The notes: generated by a model from the letters alone, not told the origin. Shown: positions 7,832 through 16,445, numbered from the stretch's first letter. The stretch is 64,000 nt of DNA from Pontibacter chinhatensis (GCF_900113285.1 NZ_FOOT01000002.1:434001-498000); one strand, 5' to 3'. Made by a program: numbers and translations.

Positions 7832-9682
7832 CTAATTACTCTCAATCGGCTTTACTTCCTCACGGTAGAGCGACACCGGGCCATCAAGCAGTACAGCGAT
7901 AACAGTCAGGTCCTCGTCCAGCAGGTCGTGCGGCACGTCGATGTAGGCAATGCCGGGGATTTCGCTCCAGTACTGCTTGTTGAAGATTTCGTGGCCCAGC
8001 AAAGTACCATTGCCCACCACCCGGATACGGTGCAGCTTATTTTTGATTCCCTTGATGGCGATTGGGCCGGTCGGCTTACCCTCTACGAATAAGTATAGCG
8101 TCTGCTTGTCTTCAGAAAGCGATGTGTTTCCTTCGTAATGTCCCTCCGGCAGACCCGGGTTGGCTTTGTACATGGTTTCGGCGTGCTTTTTCACCCAGCG
8201 CTCCACGCCCGCATCAGCCAATTTGAGCTGTTTCACCTCCGTGCCATCAGGCTGTAAAGCAGTGTTCTGGAACGGGTTTTGACCCGCCTGCAGATTATCA
8301 GCCAGTTGGCGGATGGTGCGGTTGCGCTGCGTGGCATCCAGCTTGCCAGCCTTCTGCAACTGAGCCAGTTCTATTTTGGCTGGCGCTGGCGAAGCCAGTT
8401 TCAGGGGTTGCTCAAACGACAAAGCCAGTACAGTTAGCTGCTCATCGTAGGCGTTGGCAGGCACTTGGATATAGGTGGTGTTGCCCTGCTGCTCATACTT
8501 GGCTGCAGCCTTGCTGCCCACCACTTTTATACTTTTAACCGGTGTGCCCAGCCCCTGCACGCGCACCGACTCAGCTCCCTGGTTCTCCACGAACAAGTAT
8601 AAAGTTTTGCCGTCTTTGGCCAGCGTGGAGTAGCCGTGGAAGTGCGCCTGCGGAATACCGGCCACCGTTCCGAAAATCGCTTCTTCGTGCTTATTTGTCC
8701 AGCGGCCCAGCTCTTTCAGGATGGCCACCTGCTCCTGCGGAATGGTGCCGTCCGGCTTTGGCCCTATGTCGAGCAGCAGGTTACCGCCGTTGCTGATGCA
8801 GTCGGCGAAGGTGCGGATGACCTGGTTTGGGCTCTTGTAATGATGGTCGTGCGGCGAGTGCCCCCAAGAGTCGTTCATGGTCAGACAAAGCTCCCAGTAC
8901 TTATCCTGCGGACGCACCACAGGCACACCCTGCTCTGGCGTGGCGTAATCGCCGTAGTGGTTCAGGCGCGAGTTGATAATCACATTTTTGTTGTGGCCCA
9001 GCAGCATCTGGCGCACTTTCTCTGACTCCCACTCCTCAGCGCTGTGCTCCCAGTCGCCGTCGAACCAATAGAGGTCCGGGTTATAGTTTTTGGAAAGCTC
9101 GCGGAGTTGCCCCTGATAGAAGTTCAGAAACTTCTTCCAGCGGCGAGGCTCCTCTGTTATCGAGTAGCGTTTTTTGGCGCGTGTGAACACGTCATAGTCG
9201 GCGTAGCTCCAGTCAGGCAGCGAGTAGTAAAAGCCTACTTTCAGGTTTTCCTTGCGCAGCGCGTCTACAAAGGGCGTGAGCACGTCGCGCTTAGCCGGCG
9301 TGTGCTTTTTGGTGGTGATGCCGCCCATCTTGGTATCCCACAGCGCTACACCATCGTGGTGCTTGGTGGTGATAACCGAATAACGCGCGCCGGATTCCTT
9401 AATAAGTTTAGCCCATTCCTCCGGTTTATACTTGTCTGCCGTGAAGCCGTCGAGTTGCTTCATGTAATCTTCGTGGCTGATGTAGTTGTTGAAAAACGAC
9501 CACGATTCCGGAATGCCGTTCACGCCGTAAATGCCCCAGTGGATGAAGATACCGAGCTTGGCATCGCCGAACCACTGCATTTTGGTGCTGTCCTGCGGAG
9601 TGGCTTTTTTAGCTTGTGCGGAGGCGAAGTTGCCGCTCAGCACGAAGAGAAAGATGAGTAATAGTTTGTACTTGTTTATCAT
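7832..9682 (-). CDS. GH29 alpha-L-fucosidase
   Basis: A 616-residue exported enzyme with a signal peptide ending near ASAQ23. The GH29 barrel covers about 33-360: MQWFGDAKLGIFIHWGIY, VITTKHHDGVALWDTK, and LYWFDGDWEHS with the probable nucleophile D208. It hydrolyses alpha-L-fucose from glycan termini. The C-terminal half carries two copies of a related beta-rich unit, one around ARFHGYSTLAKDGKTLYLFVE-like sequence near 350-430 and one near 520-600 (GHYEGNTSLSEDKQTLYLFVE), each followed by a VIAV/VLALS strand. They look like an internal duplication of the family's C-terminal beta-sandwich, which is unusual. The subfamily cannot be settled from sequence reading. Its own spacers on both sides suggest a separate transcript. 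Confidence 0.92.
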   Translation of the reverse strand: MINKYKLLLIFLFVLSGNFASAQAKKATPQDSTKMQWFGDAKLGIFIHWGIYGVNGIPESWSFFNNYISHEDYMKQLDGFTADKYKPEEWAKLIKESGARYSVITTKHHDGVALWDTKMGGITTKKHTPAKRDVLTPFVDALRKENLKVGFYYSLPDWSYADYDVFTRAKKRYSITEEPRRWKKFLNFYQGQLRELSKNYNPDLYWFDGDWEHSAEEWESEKVRQMLLGHNKNVIINSRLNHYGDYATPEQGVPVVRPQDKYWELCLTMNDSWGHSPHDHHYKSPNQVIRTFADCISNGGNLLLDIGPKPDGTIPQEQVAILKELGRWTNKHEEAIFGTVAGIPQAHFHGYSTLAKDGKTLYLFVENQGAESVRVQGLGTPVKSIKVVGSKAAAKYEQQGNTTYIQVPANAYDEQLTVLALSFEQPLKLASPAPAKIELAQLQKAGKLDATQRNRTIRQLADNLQAGQNPFQNTALQPDGTEVKQLKLADAGVERWVKKHAETMYKANPGLPEGHYEGNTSLSEDKQTLYLFVEGKPTGPIAIKGIKNKLHRIRVVGNGTLLGHEIFNKQYWSEIPGIAYIDVPHDLLDEDLTVIAVLLDGPVSLYREEVKPIESN

Positions 9683-9712
9683 TATACTTGAGCTATACTT
9701 TTTTTATCCCGC

Positions 9713-9813
9713 GCTTCCGGATTAACAATCCGAAAGTATAGAATGACGGATTTGTCATCCGCACGAGCCAGGTTTATACTTTGGCTATACTTTATACTTG
9801 CTAGTTTATACTT
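9713..9813. repeat. Hairpins plus four-copy TATACTT array
   Basis: CGGATT and AATCCG around AAC (9718-9732), then a second CGGAT/ATCCG hairpin (9747-9761). After these come four exact TATACTT copies at 9775, 9786, 9793 and 9807. This string resembles those at 1786-1857 and 44993-45032. It lies in the 516-base spacer upstream of the fucosidase. Confidence 0.7.
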
Positions 9814-9819
9814 TCCTAG

Positions 9820-10073
9820 CTCCTGCTTCCTTCTGCTTGAACCAAGCTATCCTTACTAGCTGCTGTTCATCCTCCAGCCCTACTTGCCTAAAGTTGCACC
9901 TCTGGCTTAGGCTCCCTCCCAGGCCGGGAGGCCTCGCCTTCAGGCATCGCGCGGTGTACATTTCCTTTGCTACCCTTCGGTCGCAATGCCGCCACAGCGG
10001 CACCGGAAATCTACAAGGCGCTCAACCCAAAGGCTGGGATAAGGCCGATAGCTGCTGCTAATGCAACTTGAAC
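9820..10073. repeat. Long intergenic repeat, copy 2
   Basis: Diverged second copy of the element at 1885-2135, same orientation, with the same ordered blocks including AGGCCGGGAGGCCTCGCCTT and GGCGCTCAACCCAAAGGCTG. An open frame here gives a peptide with PPRPGGLAF and GAQPKGW, which also appear in the frame over copy 1. I take it as repeat-derived, not a protein. Confidence 0.65.
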
Positions 10074-10079
10074 AGAGCT

Positions 10080-10101
10080 CCCCTCCTTAGCTAAGGAGGG
10101 G
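10080..10101. repeat. Perfect 22 bp GC-box palindrome
   Basis: Arms CCCCTCCTTAG and CTAAGGAGGGG with no loop, followed by TAGGGGTGG and TTTGACCC. It is the cleanest copy of the unit seen at 2414 and 45147, and it always sits at the end of a repeat cluster. It lies about 100 bases beyond the cutC stop codon. Confidence 0.75.
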
Positions 10102-10198
10102 TAGGGGTGGTTTGACCCGGTACTACTAAAAGCTCCCTCTCCTCTCGTCGAAATGATAGTCTTGCCAGCAACTGCACCTGACAACTACTAACCAATAA

Positions 10199-10951
10199 CT
10201 ACCAACCAGCACCTAACGCCCGCACCTGCTCCACATCAGCCACCAGTTGCTCGAACTCGGAGAGCACGCGGTTACTGGACATAGCCGGTTGGTCTTTGCG
10301 GTATACCATGTCGCTGTCCACGGATTTTCGCACCGACGCATGTACTTCCTGCACACCGGTTTTAGCAACCAATTCCCGCACATTGTCGGGAGTTACGCCG
10401 CCGCCGGGCAGGATGATGAGTTTGCCTTCAGAGCGCTCGCGCAGCTCCCGGATGAGGCCGGCACCTTGCAGGGCCGTTTCCTGCTGGCCGGACGTGAGCA
10501 GGCGGTGCACGTTCAGTTGCAGCAAATCATCCAGGGCCTTGTAAGGGTCGGCTGCCCGGTCGAAGGCGCGGTGGAAGGTGATGCTCATACCTTCCGCTGC
10601 TTCTATCAGCTGCTGCGTGCCGGCCACGTCTATACTTCCGTCTTTCGTCAGTGCCCCAATCACGACTCCGTCTGCCCCTAATTGGCGGCAAAGCTGTATA
10701 TCACGCTTCATCACCTCAAACTCGGCCGGGGAGTACAAAAAGTCGCCACGGCGCGGACGGATGAGCACGTGCAGGCCGATGCGTATACTTTGACGCACTA
10801 CCTCAATCATACCCGCGCTGGGCGTAGTGCCACCACCGGCCAGGTAGTCGCACAGCTCCACGCGCTGGGCGCCTCCCTGCTCGGCAGCAATAGCCGAGGC
10901 CACCGACTCGATGCAGATCTCCAGCAGCGGTTTAGAACTTGCTCTTTCCAT
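10199..10951 (-). CDS. cutC: CutC family TIM-barrel protein
   Basis: A 250-residue cytoplasmic protein matching the CutC family along its length: LEICIESVASAIAAEQGGAQRVELCDYLAGGGTTPS at the N terminus, HVLIRPRRGDFLYS, GADGVVIGALTKDGSIDV, ITFHRAFD, LLTSGQ and LIILPGGGV. CutC is named for copper homeostasis, but its biochemical role in bacteria is unsettled. The gene overlaps the upstream glycosylasparaginase by 20 bases, so the two are almost certainly translated from one mRNA. That context favours a role in glycopeptide or amino-sugar metabolism over metal handling, which is my inference. Confidence 0.92.
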   Translation of the reverse strand: MERASSKPLLEICIESVASAIAAEQGGAQRVELCDYLAGGGTTPSAGMIEVVRQSIRIGLHVLIRPRRGDFLYSPAEFEVMKRDIQLCRQLGADGVVIGALTKDGSIDVAGTQQLIEAAEGMSITFHRAFDRAADPYKALDDLLQLNVHRLLTSGQQETALQGAGLIRELRERSEGKLIILPGGGVTPDNVRELVAKTGVQEVHASVRKSVDSDMVYRKDQPAMSSNRVLSEFEQLVADVEQVRALGAGW

Positions 10952-11909
10952 CCAGCAGCTTCACTCCCGATTTATCCTGCACAGCATAGTTGAATCCCTT
11001 GTGGATGCAGTAACCGCCGTATTCCCCATTCTTGTTGAGCGCGATAAAGCCTACCTGCAGGTCTTTCACGTCTTTGTGCTTGGCTATGATACGATCTACG
11101 GCTAGTTTACAAGCCTGCTCCGGCGAGTTACCCTGACGCATGAGTTCCACCACCAGGTGGCTGCCCACCATGCGGATAACTGCCTCGCCCAAGCCGGTAG
11201 CCGTAGCGGCTCCTACTTCATTGTCCACAAACAAGCCGGCCCCGATGATGGGGGAGTCGCCCACGCGGCCGTGCATTTTGTAGGCGGCACCGCTCGTGGT
11301 GCAGGCTCCGGCCAGGTCACCGTTTGCGTCCAGGGCCAGCATGCCGATGGTGTCGTGGTTTTCGATGTTAATGACCGGCTTATACTTGGATTCCTTCAGC
11401 CAGTTCTTCCAGTCTTTTTCGGATTCCGGCGTCAGGAGATTTTCTTTCTTGAAGCCTTTCTCTAAGGCGAACTGCAGGGCTCCCTCTCCTACCAGCATCA
11501 CGTGCGGGGTGTCTTCCATCACCTTGCGGGCTACCGAAATCGGGTGCTTGATGTGCTCCAGAAACGCCACCGCGCCGCAGTTGCTGTCTTTGTCCATGAT
11601 GCAGGCATCCAGGGTTACATGGCCCTCCCGGTCGGGGTAGCCGCCGTAACCCACAGTGCGCACTTCCGGGTCGGCCTCGGGTACGCGTACGCCTGCTTCC
11701 ACGGCATCCAGCGCTGTGCCCTTTTTCTTCAGGATCTCCCAGGCTGCGGCGTTAGCCGGTATGCCGTGGTTCCAGGTAGAAATCACCACAGGCCTGTTTC
11801 TTTTTGCCGTTCCCAGCGAGCCGGCAAAGGCGCTCGCATACTGGAAGCCGCCGCCCAGCAGGCCAGCGCCGAGGGCAGATAGTTTTATGAATTTTCGTCT
11901 GGTGCTCAT
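10932..11909 (-). CDS. Glycosylasparaginase (N4-GlcNAc-asparaginase), Tat-exported
   Basis: A 325-residue N-terminal-nucleophile hydrolase. It should cleave the bond between Asn and the core GlcNAc in glycoasparagines, giving aspartate and aminated GlcNAc. The start MSTRRKFIKLSALGAG is a twin-arginine signal, predicting folded export to the periplasm. The autoprocessing site is HDTIGM, with Thr187 as the nucleophile freed by cleavage after Asp186. Substrate-pocket sequences follow: ACTTSGAAYKMHGRVGDSPIIGAG and ATATGLGEAVIRM. These match aspartylglucosaminidase better than plain isoaspartyl peptidase. With PNGase F at 42788 this gives the locus two different ways to break the N-glycan linkage. 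Confidence 0.92.
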   Translation of the reverse strand: MSTRRKFIKLSALGAGLLGGGFQYASAFAGSLGTAKRNRPVVISTWNHGIPANAAAWEILKKKGTALDAVEAGVRVPEADPEVRTVGYGGYPDREGHVTLDACIMDKDSNCGAVAFLEHIKHPISVARKVMEDTPHVMLVGEGALQFALEKGFKKENLLTPESEKDWKNWLKESKYKPVINIENHDTIGMLALDANGDLAGACTTSGAAYKMHGRVGDSPIIGAGLFVDNEVGAATATGLGEAVIRMVGSHLVVELMRQGNSPEQACKLAVDRIIAKHKDVKDLQVGFIALNKNGEYGGYCIHKGFNYAVQDKSGVKLLDGKSKF

Positions 11910-11991
11910 GTTATAGGTTGTTGCGGTTATGGGTGCAGCTTAATACCAGTTATAGTTATTCTTCCAGGAGGAGTCGGAGGTTTGTCCTTTT

Positions 11992-12065
11992 GTCATCCTG
12001 AAAGGATCTTGGTGGCTGGTAGCATAAGCTTAACCTCCCTTCCACCAAGTTTCTTCCAGAATGAC
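11992..12065. repeat. Imperfect 24 bp inverted repeat
   Basis: Arms 11992-12015 and 12042-12065 match at about 20 of 24 positions with no length difference; both start with GTCAT and end with CTTGGTGG when read inward. It lies in the 217-base spacer between GH125 and the glycosylasparaginase, so it could also act as a transcript-end structure for GH125. Confidence 0.7.
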
Positions 12066-12126
12066 AATGGGTGTTCAACAGTTTTTCTCGTCCTCCTCCC
12101 CTCCTCAGAAAAGGCAAGGGGTGGGT

Positions 12127-13569
12127 TTATACTTTGTATTGTGCTTTTAACAGGTGCTGACGCTCGGCGTGGAGCTTCAGAATCAGCTCTCCGAACAGGG
12201 TGTTTACCCAGGCAAACCACTTTCTGGTAAAGTTCGACGGGTCATCCTTGTGGAACGACTCGTGCATGAAGCCGGTGCCGGCGTGCGTGTTCTTCAGCAT
12301 CTGCAGGCACTGCTTTATCTCGTCTTCCGACTTGCTCGTCATGGCTTGCATAATGATGCTCATCGGCCAGATCAGGTCAAAACCGGTGTGCGGCCCGCCG
12401 ATGCCCTGGCCATATTTGCCTTTGAAGTACCAGGGGTTATCCTCGCTCAGCACAAACTTGCGGGTATTCTGGTAAATCGGATCGTCTACGGAGCAGCAGC
12501 CTAGGTATGGCAGCGCCAGCAGGCTTGGCACGTTGGCGTCGTCCATGTACAGCTTGTTGCCGTAGCCATCCACCTCAAACGGGTGCACTTTGCCATAGTT
12601 CAGGTGCTCGGCAGCGGCATACTCCTTCAGGGCTTTCTCCACCTCGTCAGCCAGGGCGGTGCACTCGGCGGCAAAGGTTTTGTTCTTCTTGATTTTCTCG
12701 CTCATCTCGGCCAGCTGGCGCAGCGAGGTAACGGCAAAGAAGTTGGCCGGCACCAGGAACAGGTAAATCGTGGCGTCGTCCGAGGGGCGGAAAGTAGAGC
12801 AGATCAGGCCTACCGGCTTGATGGGGTTGCCGTAGCCGGAGCCCGCCACCGTGTCGGTTTGCCAGCCGGTTACGCGCTGAAACTTGTAAGGTCCTTTGCC
12901 CTCTTTGCGCTGCTGCTCTTTAAAGGTTTGCACCACCAGGCGCATGGCCTTTTCCCACTCCGCATCAAACGGATCGGTGTCGCCGGAGGCTTTCCAGTAG
13001 TGGTAGCCCAAGCGGATGGAGTAGCACAGCGAGTCGATTTCCCACTTACGCTCGTGGATGCCGGGCTGCATCTTGGTCAGGTCTTTGGCCCACTCCCCTT
13101 CCTTCGTCGGGTCGTCGTAGAAAGCGTTGGCGTACGGGTCTTTGATGATGTAGCTGGTCTGGCGGTTGATAACGCCGGCAATCAGTTTTTGCAGCGGCTT
13201 GTCCTTGTCCATCAGTGCCAGGTAGGGCCATACTTGCGCCGAGCTGTCGCGCAGCCACATGGCGTCAATATCGCCCGTAATCACATACGTATCCGGCCGA
13301 CCGTTTTTCTCCTGGTAGGTCACGGTGGTGTCGAGGGTGCTTGGGAGGCAGTTTTCGAACATCCAGGCAAGCTCCTTATCGGCGATGCTCTTTTTTACAT
13401 CCTTGATGGTTTTCTCGACCGCCTTGCTGGTAAAATGGCGTTTAGACACCTCCGGGCGCTGGCTCACAAACTTATCCTTCTGGGCAAACGACATAAACGA
13501 AAAACCTGTCGCGGCGATACCGGCTGTCGCAAGGGCGCTGGTTTTAACAAAATCTCTTCTTGTAGGCAT
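12127..13569 (-). CDS. GH125 exo-alpha-1,6-mannosidase, Tat-exported
   Basis: A 480-residue protein starting MPTRRDFVKTSALATAG, a twin-arginine signal. The rest matches glycoside hydrolase family 125: VTGDIDAMWLRDSSAQVWPYL near residue 95, ANAFYDDP, ERKWEIDSLCYSIRLGYHYWK, ICSTFRPSDDATIYLFLVPANFF, and GPHTGFDLIWPMSIIMQAMTS. Characterised GH125 enzymes remove non-reducing alpha-1,6-linked mannose from N-glycan cores with inversion. It complements the GH92 at the left edge, since the two together can strip a high-mannose core. Spacers of 158 and 217 bases flank it. Confidence 0.94.
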   Translation of the reverse strand: MPTRRDFVKTSALATAGIAATGFSFMSFAQKDKFVSQRPEVSKRHFTSKAVEKTIKDVKKSIADKELAWMFENCLPSTLDTTVTYQEKNGRPDTYVITGDIDAMWLRDSSAQVWPYLALMDKDKPLQKLIAGVINRQTSYIIKDPYANAFYDDPTKEGEWAKDLTKMQPGIHERKWEIDSLCYSIRLGYHYWKASGDTDPFDAEWEKAMRLVVQTFKEQQRKEGKGPYKFQRVTGWQTDTVAGSGYGNPIKPVGLICSTFRPSDDATIYLFLVPANFFAVTSLRQLAEMSEKIKKNKTFAAECTALADEVEKALKEYAAAEHLNYGKVHPFEVDGYGNKLYMDDANVPSLLALPYLGCCSVDDPIYQNTRKFVLSEDNPWYFKGKYGQGIGGPHTGFDLIWPMSIIMQAMTSKSEDEIKQCLQMLKNTHAGTGFMHESFHKDDPSNFTRKWFAWVNTLFGELILKLHAERQHLLKAQYKV

Positions 13570-13727
13570 GGGTATTTTATAATTCCTTTGATCAGATGAT
13601 CAGTAAATTTTCAGTTCTTAAATATATGGAATAAGGGCGAAAGTGTAGCGCCACGGCAGCGATAAGTATGACATATCTTAGGACATACTCAGACGCTTGC
13701 GCCCTTTCTCTGGTTAAACATTGATAC

Positions 13728-16031
13728 TTACCTTACTACAATCTCATCGACAAAAAGCCAGGCGGGCTGACCGGCACCGTTATGGCCTTTGGGCAGCGCG
13801 TTCAGGTGGTAAGCGGTAACCCGCACATACCTGGCCTTCTGCCCCGGAAACGCAGCCTTGAAATCGTGCATGGTGGCCTCCTGCGCGTCGGGCGAAACCG
13901 GGTTCTTCACTGTACTTACTTCCTTAAAATTCTTCCCATCAGCAGAGACCTCAAACTTCACGGCGGTCGGCATCATGATCCAGTCGCGGTAGTGCTGCAG
14001 GCAACCCAGCGTGATGTTGGAGATGGACTTGGTCTCGCCTAAATCAATCGTCGCCACCATGTCCCGGCCGCTGAAGCCGTGCCAGTACTTGCCCACGGCA
14101 TGCCGGCCGCGCACCCCGTCGGTCAGGGAGTTCGGGCCATCGGCCATGTAGTGCTTGCTTACCGGGTTTTCATACTTCACTTCACGGCCCACGGCCTGGT
14201 GCATGCTGAACGATTGCTCCGCCGGTTTCTGGCCCATCACCTTGCTGTTCACCACCGTCACCGCTTTCAGCACCACCGAGGAGTCAATCTGGATGGGCTG
14301 CGCATACTTTATACTTTGCGTCGTAGGCTCCGAACCATCCAGGGTATAGTATACATCACCGTTTACTGCCTCTGTGAAGAGCGTCACCAGCAGCTTCCCA
14401 CCCTCTGAGCTTGGTTTGATATCCACGGTGAAGTTGCCTTTGGAATAGTTGAGCCCTTTCTGGTCGAAGGCCCTGAATTGGGGCTGCAGGCGCTGGTTAA
14501 AGCTCACCCAATCGCGGCTTTCTTTCGGCGACCATACTACTTCGGCCAGGGCAAGCATGCGGGGCAGCACCATGTACTCCACGTACGAGGCCGTGGTGAT
14601 AAATTCGGTCCAGAGGTTAGCCTGGGCGCCCAGCACGTGCTTGGCCTCTGCTTCGGTCAGCTCTTTCGGAATAGGCTCGTAGTCGTATACTTTCTTCAGT
14701 GTGTTGAAACCGCCGTTGGCCAGCGGCTCTCCTTCCGGACCTGCCTGGTAGTGGTCGAAGTATACCGGGGAGCCGGGTGTCATGATTACATCGTGGCCCA
14801 TCTTAGCTGCCTCGATGCCGCCGCTCTCGCCGCGCCAGCTCATCACCGTTGCCTGCGGGGCCAGCCCGCCTTCCAGAATCTCATCCCAGCCAATGATGCG
14901 GCGATTTTTGGTGAGCAGGTAGTTTTCCATGCGCTTGATAAAGTAGCTCTGCAGCTCCTCCTCATCCTTCAGGCCCTCGTCGGCCATGCGCTGCTGGCAC
15001 TTGGGGCACTTTTTCCAGCCTGCTTTGTCTACCTCATCACCACCGATGTGCACGTACTGCCCCGGAAACAGCGCCACCACCTCATCGAGCACATCCTCCA
15101 GAAAAGTAAACACTTCCTCGTTGCCCGGGCAGTAGTTAGACGACATGTTCGTATAATCCCCGCCCGTAAGCGGCAGCTGTTCCTTGCCGCTGCAGCTCAG
15201 GTGCGGGTAGGCGGCGATGGCAGAGGCCACGTGCCCCGGCATCTCGATTTCCGGCACGATGGTGACATTACGCTGGGCAGCATAGGCCACAATATCTTTG
15301 AGCTGCTCCTGGGTATAGTAGCCGCCGTAGGTGGGTTCCTCGCCCGGTTTGGCTTGCGGCCTGGTATCCCAGGGCTTATCGGTATGGTCCACACGCCAGG
15401 CAGCCACATCGGTCAGCTTCGGATACTTCTTGATTTCGATGCGCCAGCCTGGATCGTCTATCAGGTGCCAGTGGAACCTGTTGAGCTTGTAGGTGGCCAT
15501 CAGGTCGATGTACTGCTTCACGGCCTCAGGCGAGAAGAAATGGCGGCTCACATCCAGGTGCATGCCGCGCCAGGTAAAGCGCGGGTAGTCGGTGATGGTC
15601 ATGGCCGGTACCTGCAGCGCCGCGTTGGTGCGCACGGCAGGCAGAGTTTGCAGCACCGACTGCATGCCGTATATAATTCCGGCCTTGGAGTTGGCTTTTA
15701 TACTTATCTCAGATGGCGTTACCTGCAGCTGGTATCCTTCCTCACCGAGGCTGTTTATACTTTCAATGGACAGTTTGATGGCTTTGCCTTTCCGGTTTTT
15801 GATAGGCAGGTCGTAACCGGAGATTTCCTTAACTCGCGCCGCCAGAAATTCGGCCGCAGGCTTCAACTCCTTTTTCCCGTTTACCAGGTGGATGGAAGTA
15901 TGGCCGTCGATAGTGAAGTGGCCTTCGCTGCGCTGCACACTAACCGGCTGCGGGATGATACTAACCGGCTGCTGGGCCAGCGCCAGAAAGGGAAAGAAAA
16001 ATGCTAGTAGAAGGGTGAGCTTCTTAATCAT
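13728..16031 (-). CDS. GH20 beta-hexosaminidase with F5/8-type C-terminal domain
   Basis: A 767-residue secreted enzyme. I start at MIKKLTLLLA, ten codons inside the longest frame, because that gives a clean signal peptide ending at LALAQ20. The N-terminal GH20b domain is about 22-148. The barrel covers about 152-510 with HWHLIDDPGWRIEIKKYP and the catalytic pair D332-E333 in YVHIGGDEVDK. Then comes a chitobiase-C-like segment (YYTLDGSEPTTQS, about 555-580). Residues about 620-767 look like an F5/8-type C (CBM32-like) galactose-binding fold (SLTDGVRGRHAVGKYWHGFSG, VKFEVSADGKNFKEVST, ARYVRVTAYHL, FVDEIVVR). CBM32 units often bind Gal or GlcNAc, which suits LacNAc-containing substrates. Confidence 0.93.
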   Translation of the reverse strand: MIKKLTLLLAFFFPFLALAQQPVSIIPQPVSVQRSEGHFTIDGHTSIHLVNGKKELKPAAEFLAARVKEISGYDLPIKNRKGKAIKLSIESINSLGEEGYQLQVTPSEISIKANSKAGIIYGMQSVLQTLPAVRTNAALQVPAMTITDYPRFTWRGMHLDVSRHFFSPEAVKQYIDLMATYKLNRFHWHLIDDPGWRIEIKKYPKLTDVAAWRVDHTDKPWDTRPQAKPGEEPTYGGYYTQEQLKDIVAYAAQRNVTIVPEIEMPGHVASAIAAYPHLSCSGKEQLPLTGGDYTNMSSNYCPGNEEVFTFLEDVLDEVVALFPGQYVHIGGDEVDKAGWKKCPKCQQRMADEGLKDEEELQSYFIKRMENYLLTKNRRIIGWDEILEGGLAPQATVMSWRGESGGIEAAKMGHDVIMTPGSPVYFDHYQAGPEGEPLANGGFNTLKKVYDYEPIPKELTEAEAKHVLGAQANLWTEFITTASYVEYMVLPRMLALAEVVWSPKESRDWVSFNQRLQPQFRAFDQKGLNYSKGNFTVDIKPSSEGGKLLVTLFTEAVNGDVYYTLDGSEPTTQSIKYAQPIQIDSSVVLKAVTVVNSKVMGQKPAEQSFSMHQAVGREVKYENPVSKHYMADGPNSLTDGVRGRHAVGKYWHGFSGRDMVATIDLGETKSISNITLGCLQHYRDWIMMPTAVKFEVSADGKNFKEVSTVKNPVSPDAQEATMHDFKAAFPGQKARYVRVTAYHLNALPKGHNGAGQPAWLFVDEIVVR

Positions 16032-16229
16032 GGTAGTGTAGTCTTTTGCCAAAAGGGACACTTTAGGCTTTGTGGTTATTGTTTGTGTCGTGTAAGTATA
16101 AAAGTGGTATGCTGCTATACTTGCTATGCTGGTGCCAGTAGGTTTTATACTTTAAAACTCGCTCATTTGATGAAGGTGGAAACCTGCCCCTCCAAGGCGG
16201 GGAATTCTGGAGCGATTATCATCCCCCTA

Positions 16230-16245
16230 CCCCCTTCAAAGGGGG
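16230..16245. repeat. C-run/G-run hairpin
   Basis: Arms CCCCCTT and AAGGGGG around CA, preceded by ATCCCCCTA. Inverted relative to the copy at 2136 and parallel to the one at 21534. Confidence 0.55.
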
Positions 16246-16304
16246 TCTTTTCTGTAAGTATAATTCCCCTCCTCGGAGCAGGGCTGTTTCCTTCCCCACT
16301 TGCT

Positions 16305-16406
16305 GGCGCGGGTTTGCAACCCGTGCCTTACTATGAGGTCGGATTTGAAATCCGACTGGGCCCGGAGGCCCAACGATAGCCCGTCACGAGCGTGGACGCT
16401 CGCGCC
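16305..16406 (+). repeat. Covarying hairpin module, most complete copy
   Basis: Four hairpins in fixed order. 16305-16327: GGCGCGGGTT and AACCCGTGCC around TGC. 16338-16356: GTCGGATT and AATCCGAC around TGA. 16357-16372: TGGGCC and GGCCCA around CGGA. 16383-16406: CGAGCG and CGCTCG around TGGA. The linker TTACTATGAG and the tail ATAACAAGCGAGTTT are shared with the inverted copy at 2214-2310. It lies in the 459-base spacer between GH29 and GH20. Confidence 0.8.
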
Positions 16407-16429
16407 ATAACAAGCGAGTTTCCCGAATT

Positions 16430-16445
16430 CCCCTCCTCAGAGGGG
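16430..16445. repeat. GC-box hairpin downstream of GH29
   Basis: CCCCTC and GAGGGG around CTCA, followed by a GGGGGTGGGTTT tail. It lies 46 bases past the fucosidase stop codon at 16491 and could double as its terminator. Confidence 0.5.

Noticed and set aside
14478..16007. 509-residue plus-strand open frame
   Set aside because: Antisense shadow of the GH20 at 13728; its His/Val-rich sequence is what GC-rich coding DNA gives in the opposite frame.
16083..16379. Small frame containing QPVPYYEVGFEIRLG, with a near twin antisense at 2116-2301
   Set aside because: The similarity comes entirely from the shared hairpin module; both are short and differ in length, so a conserved peptide is not supported.
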